Positions 1 to 7,923 of a stretch of DNA of 64,000 nucleotides are shown one piece after another. The stretch spans positions 620,001 through 684,000 of the forward strand of contig NZ_JAFCJZ010000001.1 in assembly GCF_018130765.1 (NCBI RefSeq). The letters run 5' to 3'. Positions within the stretch are counted from its first letter, which is position 1, and every line of letters starts with the position of its first letter. Origin of the DNA: Bradyrhizobium iriomotense. Lineage in GTDB: Bacteria > Pseudomonadota > Alphaproteobacteria > Rhizobiales > Xanthobacteraceae. Position numbers and translations under genes: made by a program. The notes under the pieces are model-generated. The model was not told where the DNA came from. It saw nothing but the letters and a program-made list of their open reading frames with translations, and did not search any database.

Positions 1-1153
1 CTGAGACGACGGCAAGGATGGTGGCGAAGGCAACGGCCGAAATGAAGCCAAGGAACAGGTTGCCGCCCACGGCGTTCGCAAGGTGAATCGCCGCCATGTT
101 GGAGCCGCCCTTGATCGCCGCGATTCCGCTCTTGGTCTTCTCGAGGATGCTGCCGTCCAGGAACATCGCATCAGTCGACACCAGCGTGATCGCGCCAAAG
201 CCGATGATGAAGGTCAGGATATAGAAGTAGCCGATGAAACCCGTGGCGTAGAACACCGACTTGCGGGCAGCCTGGGCGTCCTTCACGGTGAAGAAACGCA
301 TCAGGATGTGAGGCAGGCCCGCTGTTCCGAACATCAGCGCCAGGCCAAGCGAGATGGCCGAGAGCGGATTGGAGATCAGGGTGCCGGGCTCCATGATCGC
401 GAGCTTCTTGGGATGCACTTCGGTTGCCTTGGTGAACAGTGCCTCCGGACTGAACCCGAACTTGTAGAGGACGGCTCCAGCCATGAACGTCGCGCCCGAG
501 AGCAACAGCACCGCCTTGATGATCTGCACCCACGTTGTCGCTTTCATTCCACCGAACGTCACGTAGATCATCATCAGGCCGCCGACCAGGACGACTGCGA
601 TCCAGTAATCGAGACCGAACAACAGCTGGATCAGCTTGCCGGCTCCGACCATCTGCGCGATCAGGTAGAATGCAACGGTCACCAGCGAGCCGCATGCCGC
701 CAGGATACGGATCTCGGTCTGCCCGAGACGAAACGACGTGACGTCAGCAAAGGTGAACTTTCCGAGGTTGCGCAACTGCTCGGCGATCAAAAAGGTGACG
801 ATCGGCCAGCCCACGAGCCAGCCGACCGAGTAGATCAGGCCGTCGTAGCCCGAGGTGTAGACGAGACCCGATATGCCGAGGAACGACGCCGCCGACATGT
901 AGTCGCCTGCGATCGCAAGTCCGTTCTGGAATCCCGTGATTCCGCCGCCAGCCGAGTAGAAATCTGCGGCCGACGCGGTCCGTTTGGCGGCCCAATAAGT
1001 GATGACGAGCGTCAGGCCGACGAACCCGACGAACATGCCGATGGCCGACCAGTTGGTCGCCTGCTTCGAACCGCCCTCGACGGCGCCGGCGGCGAGCGCG
1101 ATGGTGGGAAGGCTTGCGAGCAGAATTACCGATAGCCAAGCGAATCTCTTCAC
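1..1153 (-). CDS. actP: cation/acetate symporter (sodium:solute symporter family), 3' end outside the window
   Basis: Inner-membrane symporter of the SSS family, probably importing acetate or a similar short carboxylate with a cation. The reading frame runs off the left edge, so about 384 codons are visible. It begins with a GTG whose first bases overlap the TGA of the upstream DUF485 gene (GTGA). The N-terminus looks like a cleavable signal ([19 protein letters not shown]), followed by hydrophobic segments and the family stretch [20 protein letters not shown], with [11 protein letters not shown] just after. The DUF485-actP pairing is the same as yjcH-actP of Escherichia coli, which supports the assignment. 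Substrate specificity is inferred from the family and the neighbour only. Confidence 0.9.
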   Translation of the reverse strand, partial: MKRFAWLSVILLASLPTIALAAGAVEGGSKQATNWSAIGMFVGFVGLTLVITYWAAKRTASAADFYSAGGGITGFQNGLAIAGDYMSAASFLGISGLVYTSGYDGLIYSVGWLVGWPIVTFLIAEQLRNLGKFTFADVTSFRLGQTEIRILAACGSLVTVAFYLIAQMVGAGKLIQLLFGLDYWIAVVLVGGLMMIYVTFGGMKATTWVQIIKAVLLLSGATFMAGAVLYKFGFSPEALFTKATEVHPKKLAIMEPGTLISNPLSAISLGLALMFGTAGLPHILMRFFTVKDAQAARKSVFYATGFIGYFYILTFIIGFGAITLVSTDAMFLDGSILEKTKSGIAAIKGGSNMAAIHLANAVGGNLFLGFISAVAFATILAVVS

Positions 1154-1452
1154 GAGCGGTTCTCCTCGACAATCTTGCGGATGAGTACGTCGTAGCTGGA
1201 ATTCGCCTTACGGACGTAGATGCCCGTCAGCACAAAGGCGAGCACGATGACAGACAGTCCGATCGGAATACCGATCGTCGTCACGCCGCTGCCCAGTGGT
1301 ATTCCCAGAAACTTGGGAGCGTAGGCCACCAGCAGGATGAAGCCGAAATAGATGACAAGCATGACCGCCGACAGCAGCCAGCCCAGCGAGGAGCGTCGGC
1401 GCACGAGCTCCTGGTAATTCGGATCGCGTTCAATCTTTGCGAGGTTGCTCAC
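1150..1452 (-). CDS. DUF485 (YjcH-like) small membrane protein
   Basis: A 100-residue inner-membrane protein of the DUF485 family, whose genes usually precede actP-type symporter genes. The frame extends upstream to about 1662, but the GTG at 1452 is preferred: an AGGGG lies nine bases before it, and the resulting N-terminus ([17 protein letters not shown]) matches the usual start of YjcH, where a soluble 'NPxFxELVxxR' stretch precedes two membrane spans ([19 protein letters not shown] and [19 protein letters not shown]). Its stop overlaps the symporter start, indicating translational coupling. The role of DUF485 proteins is not well established; they probably assist the symporter. Confidence 0.88.
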   Translation of the reverse strand: MSNLAKIERDPNYQELVRRRSSLGWLLSAVMLVIYFGFILLVAYAPKFLGIPLGSGVTTIGIPIGLSVIVLAFVLTGIYVRKANSSYDVLIRKIVEENRS

Positions 1453-1769
1453 GTCAATAATCCCCTGGATGATCCTCTGAAATTTTCTTGCCGTGACGGC
1501 AGCCCCTTCTCTCGGGGAGCCGTTGCAGCCTGCACTGACAGCCGGCCGAGCTCCATGATCCAGATCAAGTGCGGTCGATCCCGCGCGATGTGCCCTCAGC
1601 GGCGCGTCAAGTCGGAAATATCTGCGCCTGTCGACGCAATGGCCCGTGTTGCTTCCGCACATTTGGGATTAGGTTGGACGGAATTTGCGTCAGCGCATCG
1701 CGGATGACCCGGCTCCACGGTCGCGAACGATCGGCATTTTCAGCTCAAGCGATTTCCAACCCAAGCAAT
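1453..1769. other. divergent intergenic region between the symporter operon and a methyltransferase
   Basis: About 317 bases with no convincing gene. Frames that extend the two flanking genes into this stretch lack plausible protein content. It should hold the promoters for both directions. The only clear motif I see is the FNR/FixK-type half-palindrome at 1555-1568. Confidence 0.5.
1555..1568 (-). promoter_or_regulatory. candidate FNR/FixK-type binding site upstream of the DUF485-actP operon
   Basis: Read on the minus strand the sequence is TTGATCTGGATCAT, one mismatch from the classic TTGAT-N4-ATCAA box recognised by FNR/FixK regulators. It lies about 103 bases upstream of the chosen DUF485 start, a distance compatible with an activator site. 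A 14-base motif with one mismatch can occur by chance, so this is a candidate only. Confidence 0.35.
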
Positions 1770-2591
1770 ATGCAAACAAGCAATGATCAAGGGATACCTC
1801 AAATGCCAACACCCGAACCGATCAAGTTCACCGACGGCGCGGCTTACGAGCGCTTCATGGCGCCCTGGAGCCGATCGGCCGGGGCCCTTTTCCTGAACTG
1901 GCTGGCGCCCGGCCCCGGATTGGCCTGGGTGGATGTCGGGTGCGGCAATGGCGCATTTACCGAGCTCATCCTTGCGGCGTCCGCCCCGTCATCGGTTTGC
2001 GCGATAGATCCCTCCGACGCGCAGATTGCGACTGCACGCGCGAAACTATCGGCGAAGCAGATCGAGCTTTCGATTGGCGATGCCATGGCCCTTCCCTACG
2101 ACGCCAACCGCTTCGACGTCGCGGTGATGTCGCTGGCGCTGTTCTTCGTCCCCGACGCGCACAAGGGTGCCTCGGAGTTGGTCCGCGTCACCAGGCCCGG
2201 CGGCATGGTCGCGTCCTACACCTGGGACATCGTGCGGGGCGGCTCGCCCACGCAGCCCCTGTGGGAGGAGATGGACGCTCTCGGAAAGCCTGCACAGCGC
2301 GCGCCGAGTGCGGATGTATCGCGGTTCGAGGCGCTGAAGCCGCTTTGGGCGGAGCTCGGCCTCCGCGATGTCGAAACCCGCGAACTGGTTGTCGAACGAA
2401 CGTTTGCGAATTTCGATGACTACTGGCTGTCGATGGTCATCAGTAACCCGGCCAGCGTATTGGGAAGGCTGTCGGAGACAGAGAGCGCGGAGCTCAAGCG
2501 CCGGCTGCAAGCAAGACTGCCGGCGAGCGCGAGCGGAGAGATCACGGTTCATGCCTGGGCCACCGCGATCAAGGGACGCAAAGCCGCTTGA
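1770..2591 (+). CDS. class I SAM-dependent methyltransferase
   Basis: Cytoplasmic methyltransferase of unknown substrate, about 273 residues from this ATG or 262 from the ATG at 1803 (MPTPEPIKFTDGAAYERFMA). The SAM-binding motif I is WVDVGCGNGAFTELIL, followed by an acidic residue at the end of strand 2 (CAIDPSD) and the motif IV region FDVAVMSLALFFVPD, typical of the Methyltransf_11/UbiE-like fold. The longer frame back to 1569 looks non-coding. It is transcribed alone and divergently from the symporter operon, so the context does not reveal a substrate. Confidence 0.85.
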   Translation: MQTSNDQGIPQMPTPEPIKFTDGAAYERFMAPWSRSAGALFLNWLAPGPGLAWVDVGCGNGAFTELILAASAPSSVCAIDPSDAQIATARAKLSAKQIELSIGDAMALPYDANRFDVAVMSLALFFVPDAHKGASELVRVTRPGGMVASYTWDIVRGGSPTQPLWEEMDALGKPAQRAPSADVSRFEALKPLWAELGLRDVETRELVVERTFANFDDYWLSMVISNPASVLGRLSETESAELKRRLQARLPASASGEITVHAWATAIKGRKAA

Positions 2592-2702
2592 TGATCCGGA
2601 CGGGCACGAACGGCGATCACCACGTTCCGGGGACCGAGCGGTCAGATCCTGTCTCTCGAAGATGCCATGAAGGGACGGCCATCGCCGTCCCGCGAGCTTG
2701 CC

Positions 2703-3239
2703 TTACGCCGATTTCTTCTTAGGCTTCGGCTTGGCCGTCTTTGGCGCGACCGGCGCTTCCGGCGTGCCTTCGATCGAGGACAGGCGGCCGGACGTGAAGG
2801 TGTAGATGCCGGCGCGCGGCCCGGTGGTCCAGGTGACGACGGCGACGCGACGGCCAGCGGCATCATTGGAGAGATTGACGGTCGAGGGCGCGCCGATGCC
2901 GCGCACCACGTCGCATTCGGTGTGGCCGAGCGCGACCGTACCGCCCGTCGCCGCGGGCGCCGTCGTCGATGCATTGGCGTCAGCCGGCCCAGGGGGCGGC
3001 GCCATGCCGGGACAGGCGCCGTCGGCGCTGACCAGGTCCTCGGCGCCCACCGGCTTGTCGGGGGTCAGCGGCGGCGACTCGATCGAGATGTTCTTGATGA
3101 AGAGACGACCCGGCTTCTGGAACCATTCGGCGTCTTTGGCTGACGCCAGCAGATCGGTCCCGCCCGAGCAGCCCGCAACCAGCGGTGCTACGGCAGCCAA
3201 CACAACTATGAGCGAGCTGGGAAGCTTTTGATGTCGCAC
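2703..3239 (-). CDS. putative lipoprotein
   Basis: A 178-residue secreted protein with a type II signal peptide: a hydrophobic stretch (LIVVLAAVAPLVAGC) ending in the lipobox LVAGC at about residue 24, so it is probably anchored in a periplasmic membrane leaflet. After the lipobox comes a region with an Ala/Pro/Thr-rich linker, a segment with HTECDVVRGIGAPSTVN, and a basic Pro/Lys tail (KPKPKKKSA). I do not recognise a characterised family; related proteins are annotated as hypothetical in Bradyrhizobiaceae. It lies on the same strand as holC-pepA, 127 bases downstream of holC. Confidence 0.75.
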   Translation of the reverse strand: MRHQKLPSSLIVVLAAVAPLVAGCSGGTDLLASAKDAEWFQKPGRLFIKNISIESPPLTPDKPVGAEDLVSADGACPGMAPPPGPADANASTTAPAATGGTVALGHTECDVVRGIGAPSTVNLSNDAAGRRVAVVTWTTGPRAGIYTFTSGRLSSIEGTPEAPVAPKTAKPKPKKKSA

Positions 3240-3366
3240 GATAAACTAAATTCCCCGCGTGAAGGACCGGCCCTAAACGATTGTCCCAACATCACTTTGC
3301 GGCACGAAGGTGGCCGAGACCAGCCTTACCCCAAAAGTGCAAATTATCATTAACTGCGAACGGCCG

Positions 3367-3819
3367 CTAATTCCGACGCTGCCAGCGGCCCCGTTCGTCA
3401 GCCTGCCAATAGGTGACATCAAATCCCCGCGCCTTGCAATCCGTCCAGGCACTGCGGGCCGACGCGAGGGCATCCGGATCGTCGCCGTTGAACAGCAGCA
3501 CCATGCGCTCATAGCCTTGCGCATCCTGCGGCAGTGCGGCGCTGTCGACCAGGAAGCGGACATTGGCGCCGTTGGGATTGCCCTCCTCGATCGCCAGCAC
3601 GATCGGCTGGTCGGCGGCATCGTTCACCCGCCACGTCGCGTGGGGCAGGAAGGAATCGTCGCGATAGGTCCACAAATGCGCGTCGAGCGCATCGGCGCGC
3701 TCCTCCGAGGTCGATTGCACCACGACGCGCCAGCCGCGCTCGAGCGATTTCTCGAGAAGCGGCGGCAACACGTTCTCCACCGTCATGTTTTGCAGATGGT
3801 AGAACAGCACTTCGGTCAT
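3367..3819 (-). CDS. holC: DNA polymerase III subunit chi
   Basis: HolC is the clamp-loader accessory subunit that links the polymerase III holoenzyme to SSB. The 150-residue product begins MTEVLFYHLQNMTVENVLPP, followed by LLEKSLERGWRVVVQ, and contains LWTYRDDSFLPHATW and ERMVLLFNGDDPDAL, all recognisable chi features, at the normal family length. It starts only four bases after the pepA stop, so the two are almost certainly co-transcribed. The pepA-holC order is widely conserved in proteobacteria. Confidence 0.93.
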   Translation of the reverse strand: MTEVLFYHLQNMTVENVLPPLLEKSLERGWRVVVQSTSEERADALDAHLWTYRDDSFLPHATWRVNDAADQPIVLAIEEGNPNGANVRFLVDSAALPQDAQGYERMVLLFNGDDPDALASARSAWTDCKARGFDVTYWQADERGRWQRRN

Positions 3820-3823
3820 TTGG

Positions 3824-5323
3824 TCACTTGCGCTCGTAATGATCGGCGACCAGGCGGTCGAGCAGGCGGACGCCGTAGCCGCTTCCCCAGCTCTGGTTGA
3901 TGTCGGTCTTCGGCGCGCCCATGGCGGTGCCGGCGATGTCGAGATGCGCCCAGGGCGTTCCGTCGACGAAGCGCTGCAGGAACTGCGCGGCCGTGATCGA
4001 GCCGCCGTGGCGGCCGCCGGTGTTCTTCATGTCGGCGAACTGGGAATCGATCAGCTTGTCGTATTCGGGGCCGAGCGGCAGGCGCCAGACCTTCTCCCCG
4101 CTCTCGACGCCGGCCGCCAGCAGCCGGTCGGCGAGCTCGTCATTGTTGGAGAACATGCCGGCATGTTCGGTGCCGAGCGCGACCACGATCGCACCGGTCA
4201 GCGTCGCCAGATCCACCATGAATTTCGGCTTGGTCTTCTTGGCGACGTACCAGAGCACGTCGGCGAGCACGAGGCGGCCTTCGGCGTCGGTGTTGATGAT
4301 CTCGATGGTCTGGCCCGACATCGAGGTGACGATGTCGCCCGGCCGCTGCGCATTGCCGTCGGGCATGTTCTCGACGAGGCCGATGGCTCCGACCACGTTG
4401 GCCTTGGCCTTGCGCGCCGCCAGCGCGTGCATCAGGCCGACGACGCAGGCTGCCCCGCCCATGTCGCCCTTCATGTCCTCCATGCTCCCGGCTGCCTTGA
4501 TCGAGATGCCCCCGGTGTCGAAGCAGACGCCCTTGCCGACGAAGGCGACCGGAGCCTCACCCTTCTTCCCGCCGTCCCAGCGCATGATCACGGTGCGGCT
4601 CGGCCGCGCCGAGCCCTGGCCGACGCCGAGCAGCGCGCCCATTCCGAGCTTCTGCATCGACTTGACGTCGAGCACCTCGATCTTGACGCCGAGCTTGCGA
4701 AGCTGACCGGCGCGGCGCGCGAACTCCTCGGGGAAAAGCACGTTCGGCGGCTCGTTGACGAGGTCGCGCGCGATGATGACGCCGTCGACGACGTGACCGG
4801 CCGGAGCAAACGCCTTCTTCGCCGCGATGGCGTCGCCAACCGCAAGCGAGATGTCGGCACGCGAGCCGCCCTCCTCGCCGTCCTTCTTCTTGGTCTTGTA
4901 GCGGTCGAACTTGTAGGCGCGTAAACGAAGGCCCGAGGCGATCGCGACCGCCTGCTCGCTGGTCATGGCGCCGCCGGGCAATTCCGCCATGATGGTCATG
5001 GCGGTGGCGGCGGCTGTGAGCTTGCCGGCCGCCACGCCGCCGAACTTGAGGAAGTCGCTTGCCTTCAGGCTCGCCGGCTTGCCGGCCCCGATCACCACCA
5101 GGCGGGTGGCCTTCACGCCCTCCGGCGCCAGGATGTCCAGGGCAGCCCCGCTTTTACCTTTGAAGCCGGCGGCGGAGGCCGCCCGCTTCACGAGATCGGC
5201 AGCGCTCCCGAGCGCCTTGGCCGTCGCCGGACCGAGCTTCAAACCGTCGTCGCAGAACACGACCAGGATGCCACGGGCGGCGGCAGACAACGGGACGAAG
5301 CCGACCTTGATGGCATCGGACAT
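3824..5323 (-). CDS. pepA: leucyl aminopeptidase (M17 family)
   Basis: Cytosolic di-metal exopeptidase removing N-terminal residues from peptides, 499 residues. The C-terminal catalytic domain carries the signature NTDAEGRL and the metal/active-site stretch [20 protein letters not shown] with [10 protein letters not shown] just after, so the metal ligands look intact. The start chosen is MSDAIKVGF, since an in-frame upstream extension of five codons (MEELP) overlaps what looks like the ribosome-binding site (GGAGGAGT). It is followed by holC on the same strand. The intergenic region upstream is shared with the divergent lptF operon. Confidence 0.95.
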   Translation of the reverse strand: MSDAIKVGFVPLSAAARGILVVFCDDGLKLGPATAKALGSAADLVKRAASAAGFKGKSGAALDILAPEGVKATRLVVIGAGKPASLKASDFLKFGGVAAGKLTAAATAMTIMAELPGGAMTSEQAVAIASGLRLRAYKFDRYKTKKKDGEEGGSRADISLAVGDAIAAKKAFAPAGHVVDGVIIARDLVNEPPNVLFPEEFARRAGQLRKLGVKIEVLDVKSMQKLGMGALLGVGQGSARPSRTVIMRWDGGKKGEAPVAFVGKGVCFDTGGISIKAAGSMEDMKGDMGGAACVVGLMHALAARKAKANVVGAIGLVENMPDGNAQRPGDIVTSMSGQTIEIINTDAEGRLVLADVLWYVAKKTKPKFMVDLATLTGAIVVALGTEHAGMFSNNDELADRLLAAGVESGEKVWRLPLGPEYDKLIDSQFADMKNTGGRHGGSITAAQFLQRFVDGTPWAHLDIAGTAMGAPKTDINQSWGSGYGVRLLDRLVADHYERK

Positions 5324-5659
5324 GGGTAACTCCTCCAAATCATGGGGCTTTTTGCCATTCGGCGGTCCCGGCCACAGGCCGGAGCTGAACGGCGATTCAC
5401 TGGACTTTGCCTACTATGGGCCACCGGCCCGGCAGATGCCAAGCACCGGCGTGGCCGCCAGGCCACAACGGGCGAAATATTAACCATATATTGAGGGTGC
5501 CACGGGGCAGCCATTTTGTTGACGGATCAAAGGGATGGTAGAGAGTAAGCCGGCGGAAGCGAGTGGTTGGCCGACCTTGGGGATCCCCTGACCGGGATTG
5601 GTTGGACAGCCGGAGTTCCGGCCTGCAGTGGGGCTTTGGTGGGATTCGTGCGGTAGCGC
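5324..5659. other. divergent intergenic region between pepA and lptF
   Basis: About 336 bases holding the start regions of two divergent operons. I see no gene. Possible sigma-70-like elements exist (TTGACG near 5519 on the plus strand; TTGGCA ... CATAGT with an 18-base gap on the minus strand around 5430-5460), but both are weak and not reported separately. Confidence 0.4.
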
Positions 5660-6829
5660 ATGGGGTCGATCGATAGGTATATTTTCCGCACGACGCTGGC
5701 GTCGTTTGCGCTCGTCCTGGTCAGCCTCACCGGCGTGATCTGGATTACGCAGGCGTTGCGCGGCATCGACCTGATGACGAGCCAGGGTCAGACCATTCTC
5801 ACCTTCCTCGGCATCACCAGCCTCGTCATTCCGGCGCTGGTCCTGATCATCTCGCCGATCGCGCTGATGATCGCGATCTCGCACACGCTGAACAAGCTCG
5901 CGACCGATTCCGAGATCATCGTGATGAATGCCGCCGGCTTCTCGCCGTTCCGGCTGTTCTATCCGTTCTTCTACGCCACCTGCGTGGTGGCGCTGCTGGT
6001 CGCCTTCATCGCGGCGTATCTGGCGCCCGACGGCATGCGGCGGATCAAGCAGTGGGACGCCGAGATCACCGCCGACGTGCTCACCAACATCCTCCAGCCC
6101 GGCCGCTTCGCCCAGCTCGACAAGAACCTGACGATCCGGATCCGCGAGCGCAAGCCCGGCGGCATTCTGGAAGGCATCTTCATCGACGACCGCCGCGATC
6201 CCAATGAGCGCGTCTCGATCGTCGCCGAGCAGGGCGAGGTCGTGAAGAACGAGAACGGCTCGTTCCTGGTGCTGAAGGACGGCAATCTGCAACGTTTCGA
6301 GGCCGGCAAGCGCGATCCCGCGCTGGTGGCGTTCGGGCGCTACGGCTTCGACATGTCGAAGTTCGGCAATCAGGGCCGTGACGTCACCCTCGGCATCCGC
6401 GAGCGCTATCTCTGGGAGCTGTTCTCGCCGGCCGAGGACGACCCCGTCTACAAGCAGATTCCCGGGCAGTTCCGCTCGGCCCTGCATGACAGCCTGTTGG
6501 CACCGGTCTATCCCTTCGCCTTTGCCGTGCTGACCTTCGCCTTCCTGGGGGCGCCGCGCACCACCCGCCAGAGCCGCAACTTCTCGATCGGCTCCTCCAT
6601 CATCGCGGTGTTCGGCCTGCGCATGGCCGGCTTTGCCTGCTCGGTGATGGCGGTGAAAACGCCGGGCGCGGTGCTCGTTCAATATGCGATGGTCGCGGGC
6701 GCCATCGGCATCGGGCTGTGGATGATCATCGGCGGCATCGTGGTCGAGCTGCCTCCCCGCCTCATGGAGGCCATCAACAGGTCCAACGCGCGCATTGCGC
6801 GGCTGTTCGGACGGCCGGCCACAGCATGA
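5660..6829 (+). CDS. lptF: LPS export ABC transporter permease LptF
   Basis: Inner-membrane permease of the LptB2FG complex, which extracts lipopolysaccharide from the inner membrane and feeds it to the LptC-A-D bridge. The 389-residue product starts MGSIDRYIFRTTLASFALVL and has the YjgP/YjgQ family layout: two N-terminal membrane spans, a large periplasmic beta-jellyroll region (about residues 115-270, including LTIRIRERKPGGILEGIFID) and more spans at the C-terminus. Its TGA overlaps the lptG ATG (ATGA), so the two are translationally coupled, as expected for subunits needed in equal amounts. Confidence 0.95.
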   Translation: MGSIDRYIFRTTLASFALVLVSLTGVIWITQALRGIDLMTSQGQTILTFLGITSLVIPALVLIISPIALMIAISHTLNKLATDSEIIVMNAAGFSPFRLFYPFFYATCVVALLVAFIAAYLAPDGMRRIKQWDAEITADVLTNILQPGRFAQLDKNLTIRIRERKPGGILEGIFIDDRRDPNERVSIVAEQGEVVKNENGSFLVLKDGNLQRFEAGKRDPALVAFGRYGFDMSKFGNQGRDVTLGIRERYLWELFSPAEDDPVYKQIPGQFRSALHDSLLAPVYPFAFAVLTFAFLGAPRTTRQSRNFSIGSSIIAVFGLRMAGFACSVMAVKTPGAVLVQYAMVAGAIGIGLWMIIGGIVVELPPRLMEAINRSNARIARLFGRPATA

Positions 6830-7923
6830 GCATGCTCACCAACACACTCGGGCGCTATTTCGCCGGCCGCTTCGTCGTCGCGGCGCTCGGCGTGTTCGCG
6901 AGCATCTTCTTGCTGCTGGTGCTGGTCGACTACATCGAGATGGTGCGCAAGACCTCCGGGCTTGCATCCGCCTCCGCGATCATGGTGGCCGAGACCTCGC
7001 TGTTCCGGGTACCGCAGCTTTTGGAGAAGCTGACGCCGTTCTGCATGCTGATCGGCGCCATGACCTGCTATCTCGCCCTCTCCCGCCGGCTCGAGCTCGT
7101 GGTGGCGCGCGCCGCCGGCATCTCGGCCTGGCAGTTCATCTCGCCGGCGCTCGGCAGCGCGCTCCTGATCGGCGTCATCGCCACTGTCGCCTACAACCCG
7201 ATGTCGGCGAATCTGCGCGAGCTCTCCAAGCGCATGGAGGCCGAGCTGTTCGGCTCGGCGCCCGGCGGCGGCATCCAGGATGCCTCCGGCTTCTGGCTCA
7301 ATCAGGTGACCAGCGACGGCCAGACCATCATCAACGCGGCACGCAGTGAGCAGCAGGGCGTCCGGCTCACCGGGCTCACGCTGTTCCGGTTTGACACAAA
7401 GCAGCACTTCCAGGAGCGGGTCGAGGCGCGCGAGGCGACGCTCGAGGCCGGCCATTGGCTGTTCAAGGGCGTGCGCCGTTTCACGCTCGATTCCCCGCCG
7501 GTCGATCAGGCCAGCCTGGAGATTCCGACGACGCTGACCGAGGCCCAGGTCCGCAACAGCTTTTCCACACCCGAGACTGTGTCCTTTTGGCAACTACCGA
7601 GCTACATCAGCTCCTCCGAAAGCTCAGGCTTCGCGACAGCCGGCTATCGACTCCAGTATCAGAAGCTGTTGGCACAGCCGTTTTTGCTGGCCGCCATGGT
7701 GATGCTTGCGGCTTCGGTGTCGTTGCGTTTCTTCCGGATGGGCGGCGTGCAGAAGATGGTTTTGAGTGGCGTGGGCGCAGGCTTTCTGCTCTACGTTCTG
7801 TCGAAAGTGACTGAAGACTTGAGCAAGGCTGAGTTGATGCATCCGATCGCTGCGGCGTGGTTGCCCGTGGTGGTGGGCGGCCTGACCGGCTTTTTGGCCT
7901 TGTTGTACCAGGAGGACGGTTAG
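6826..7923 (+). CDS. lptG: LPS export ABC transporter permease LptG
   Basis: Second permease of LptB2FG, 365 residues. It starts MSMLTNTLGRYFAGRFVV, overlapping the lptF stop by four bases. The same YjgP/YjgQ architecture is visible: N-terminal spans (LGVFASIFLLLVLVDYIEMV), a periplasmic domain with FWLNQVTSDGQTIINAARSE, and C-terminal spans (FLLAAMVMLAASVSLRFF). The stop TAG shares its last base with the GTG start proposed for lptD. The overlapping order lptF-lptG-lptD puts three parts of one export machine in one transcript. Confidence 0.95.
   Translation: MSMLTNTLGRYFAGRFVVAALGVFASIFLLLVLVDYIEMVRKTSGLASASAIMVAETSLFRVPQLLEKLTPFCMLIGAMTCYLALSRRLELVVARAAGISAWQFISPALGSALLIGVIATVAYNPMSANLRELSKRMEAELFGSAPGGGIQDASGFWLNQVTSDGQTIINAARSEQQGVRLTGLTLFRFDTKQHFQERVEAREATLEAGHWLFKGVRRFTLDSPPVDQASLEIPTTLTEAQVRNSFSTPETVSFWQLPSYISSSESSGFATAGYRLQYQKLLAQPFLLAAMVMLAASVSLRFFRMGGVQKMVLSGVGAGFLLYVLSKVTEDLSKAELMHPIAAAWLPVVVGGLTGFLALLYQEDG

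Noticed and set aside
83..1135. A 350-codon plus-strand frame at the left edge
   Set aside because: It is antisense to the clear sodium:solute symporter frame and has a charged, repetitive composition.
5505..5545. A TTGACG ... sigma-70-like promoter for lptF
   Set aside because: No acceptable -10 element is found at the right spacing; the match is too weak to report as a feature.
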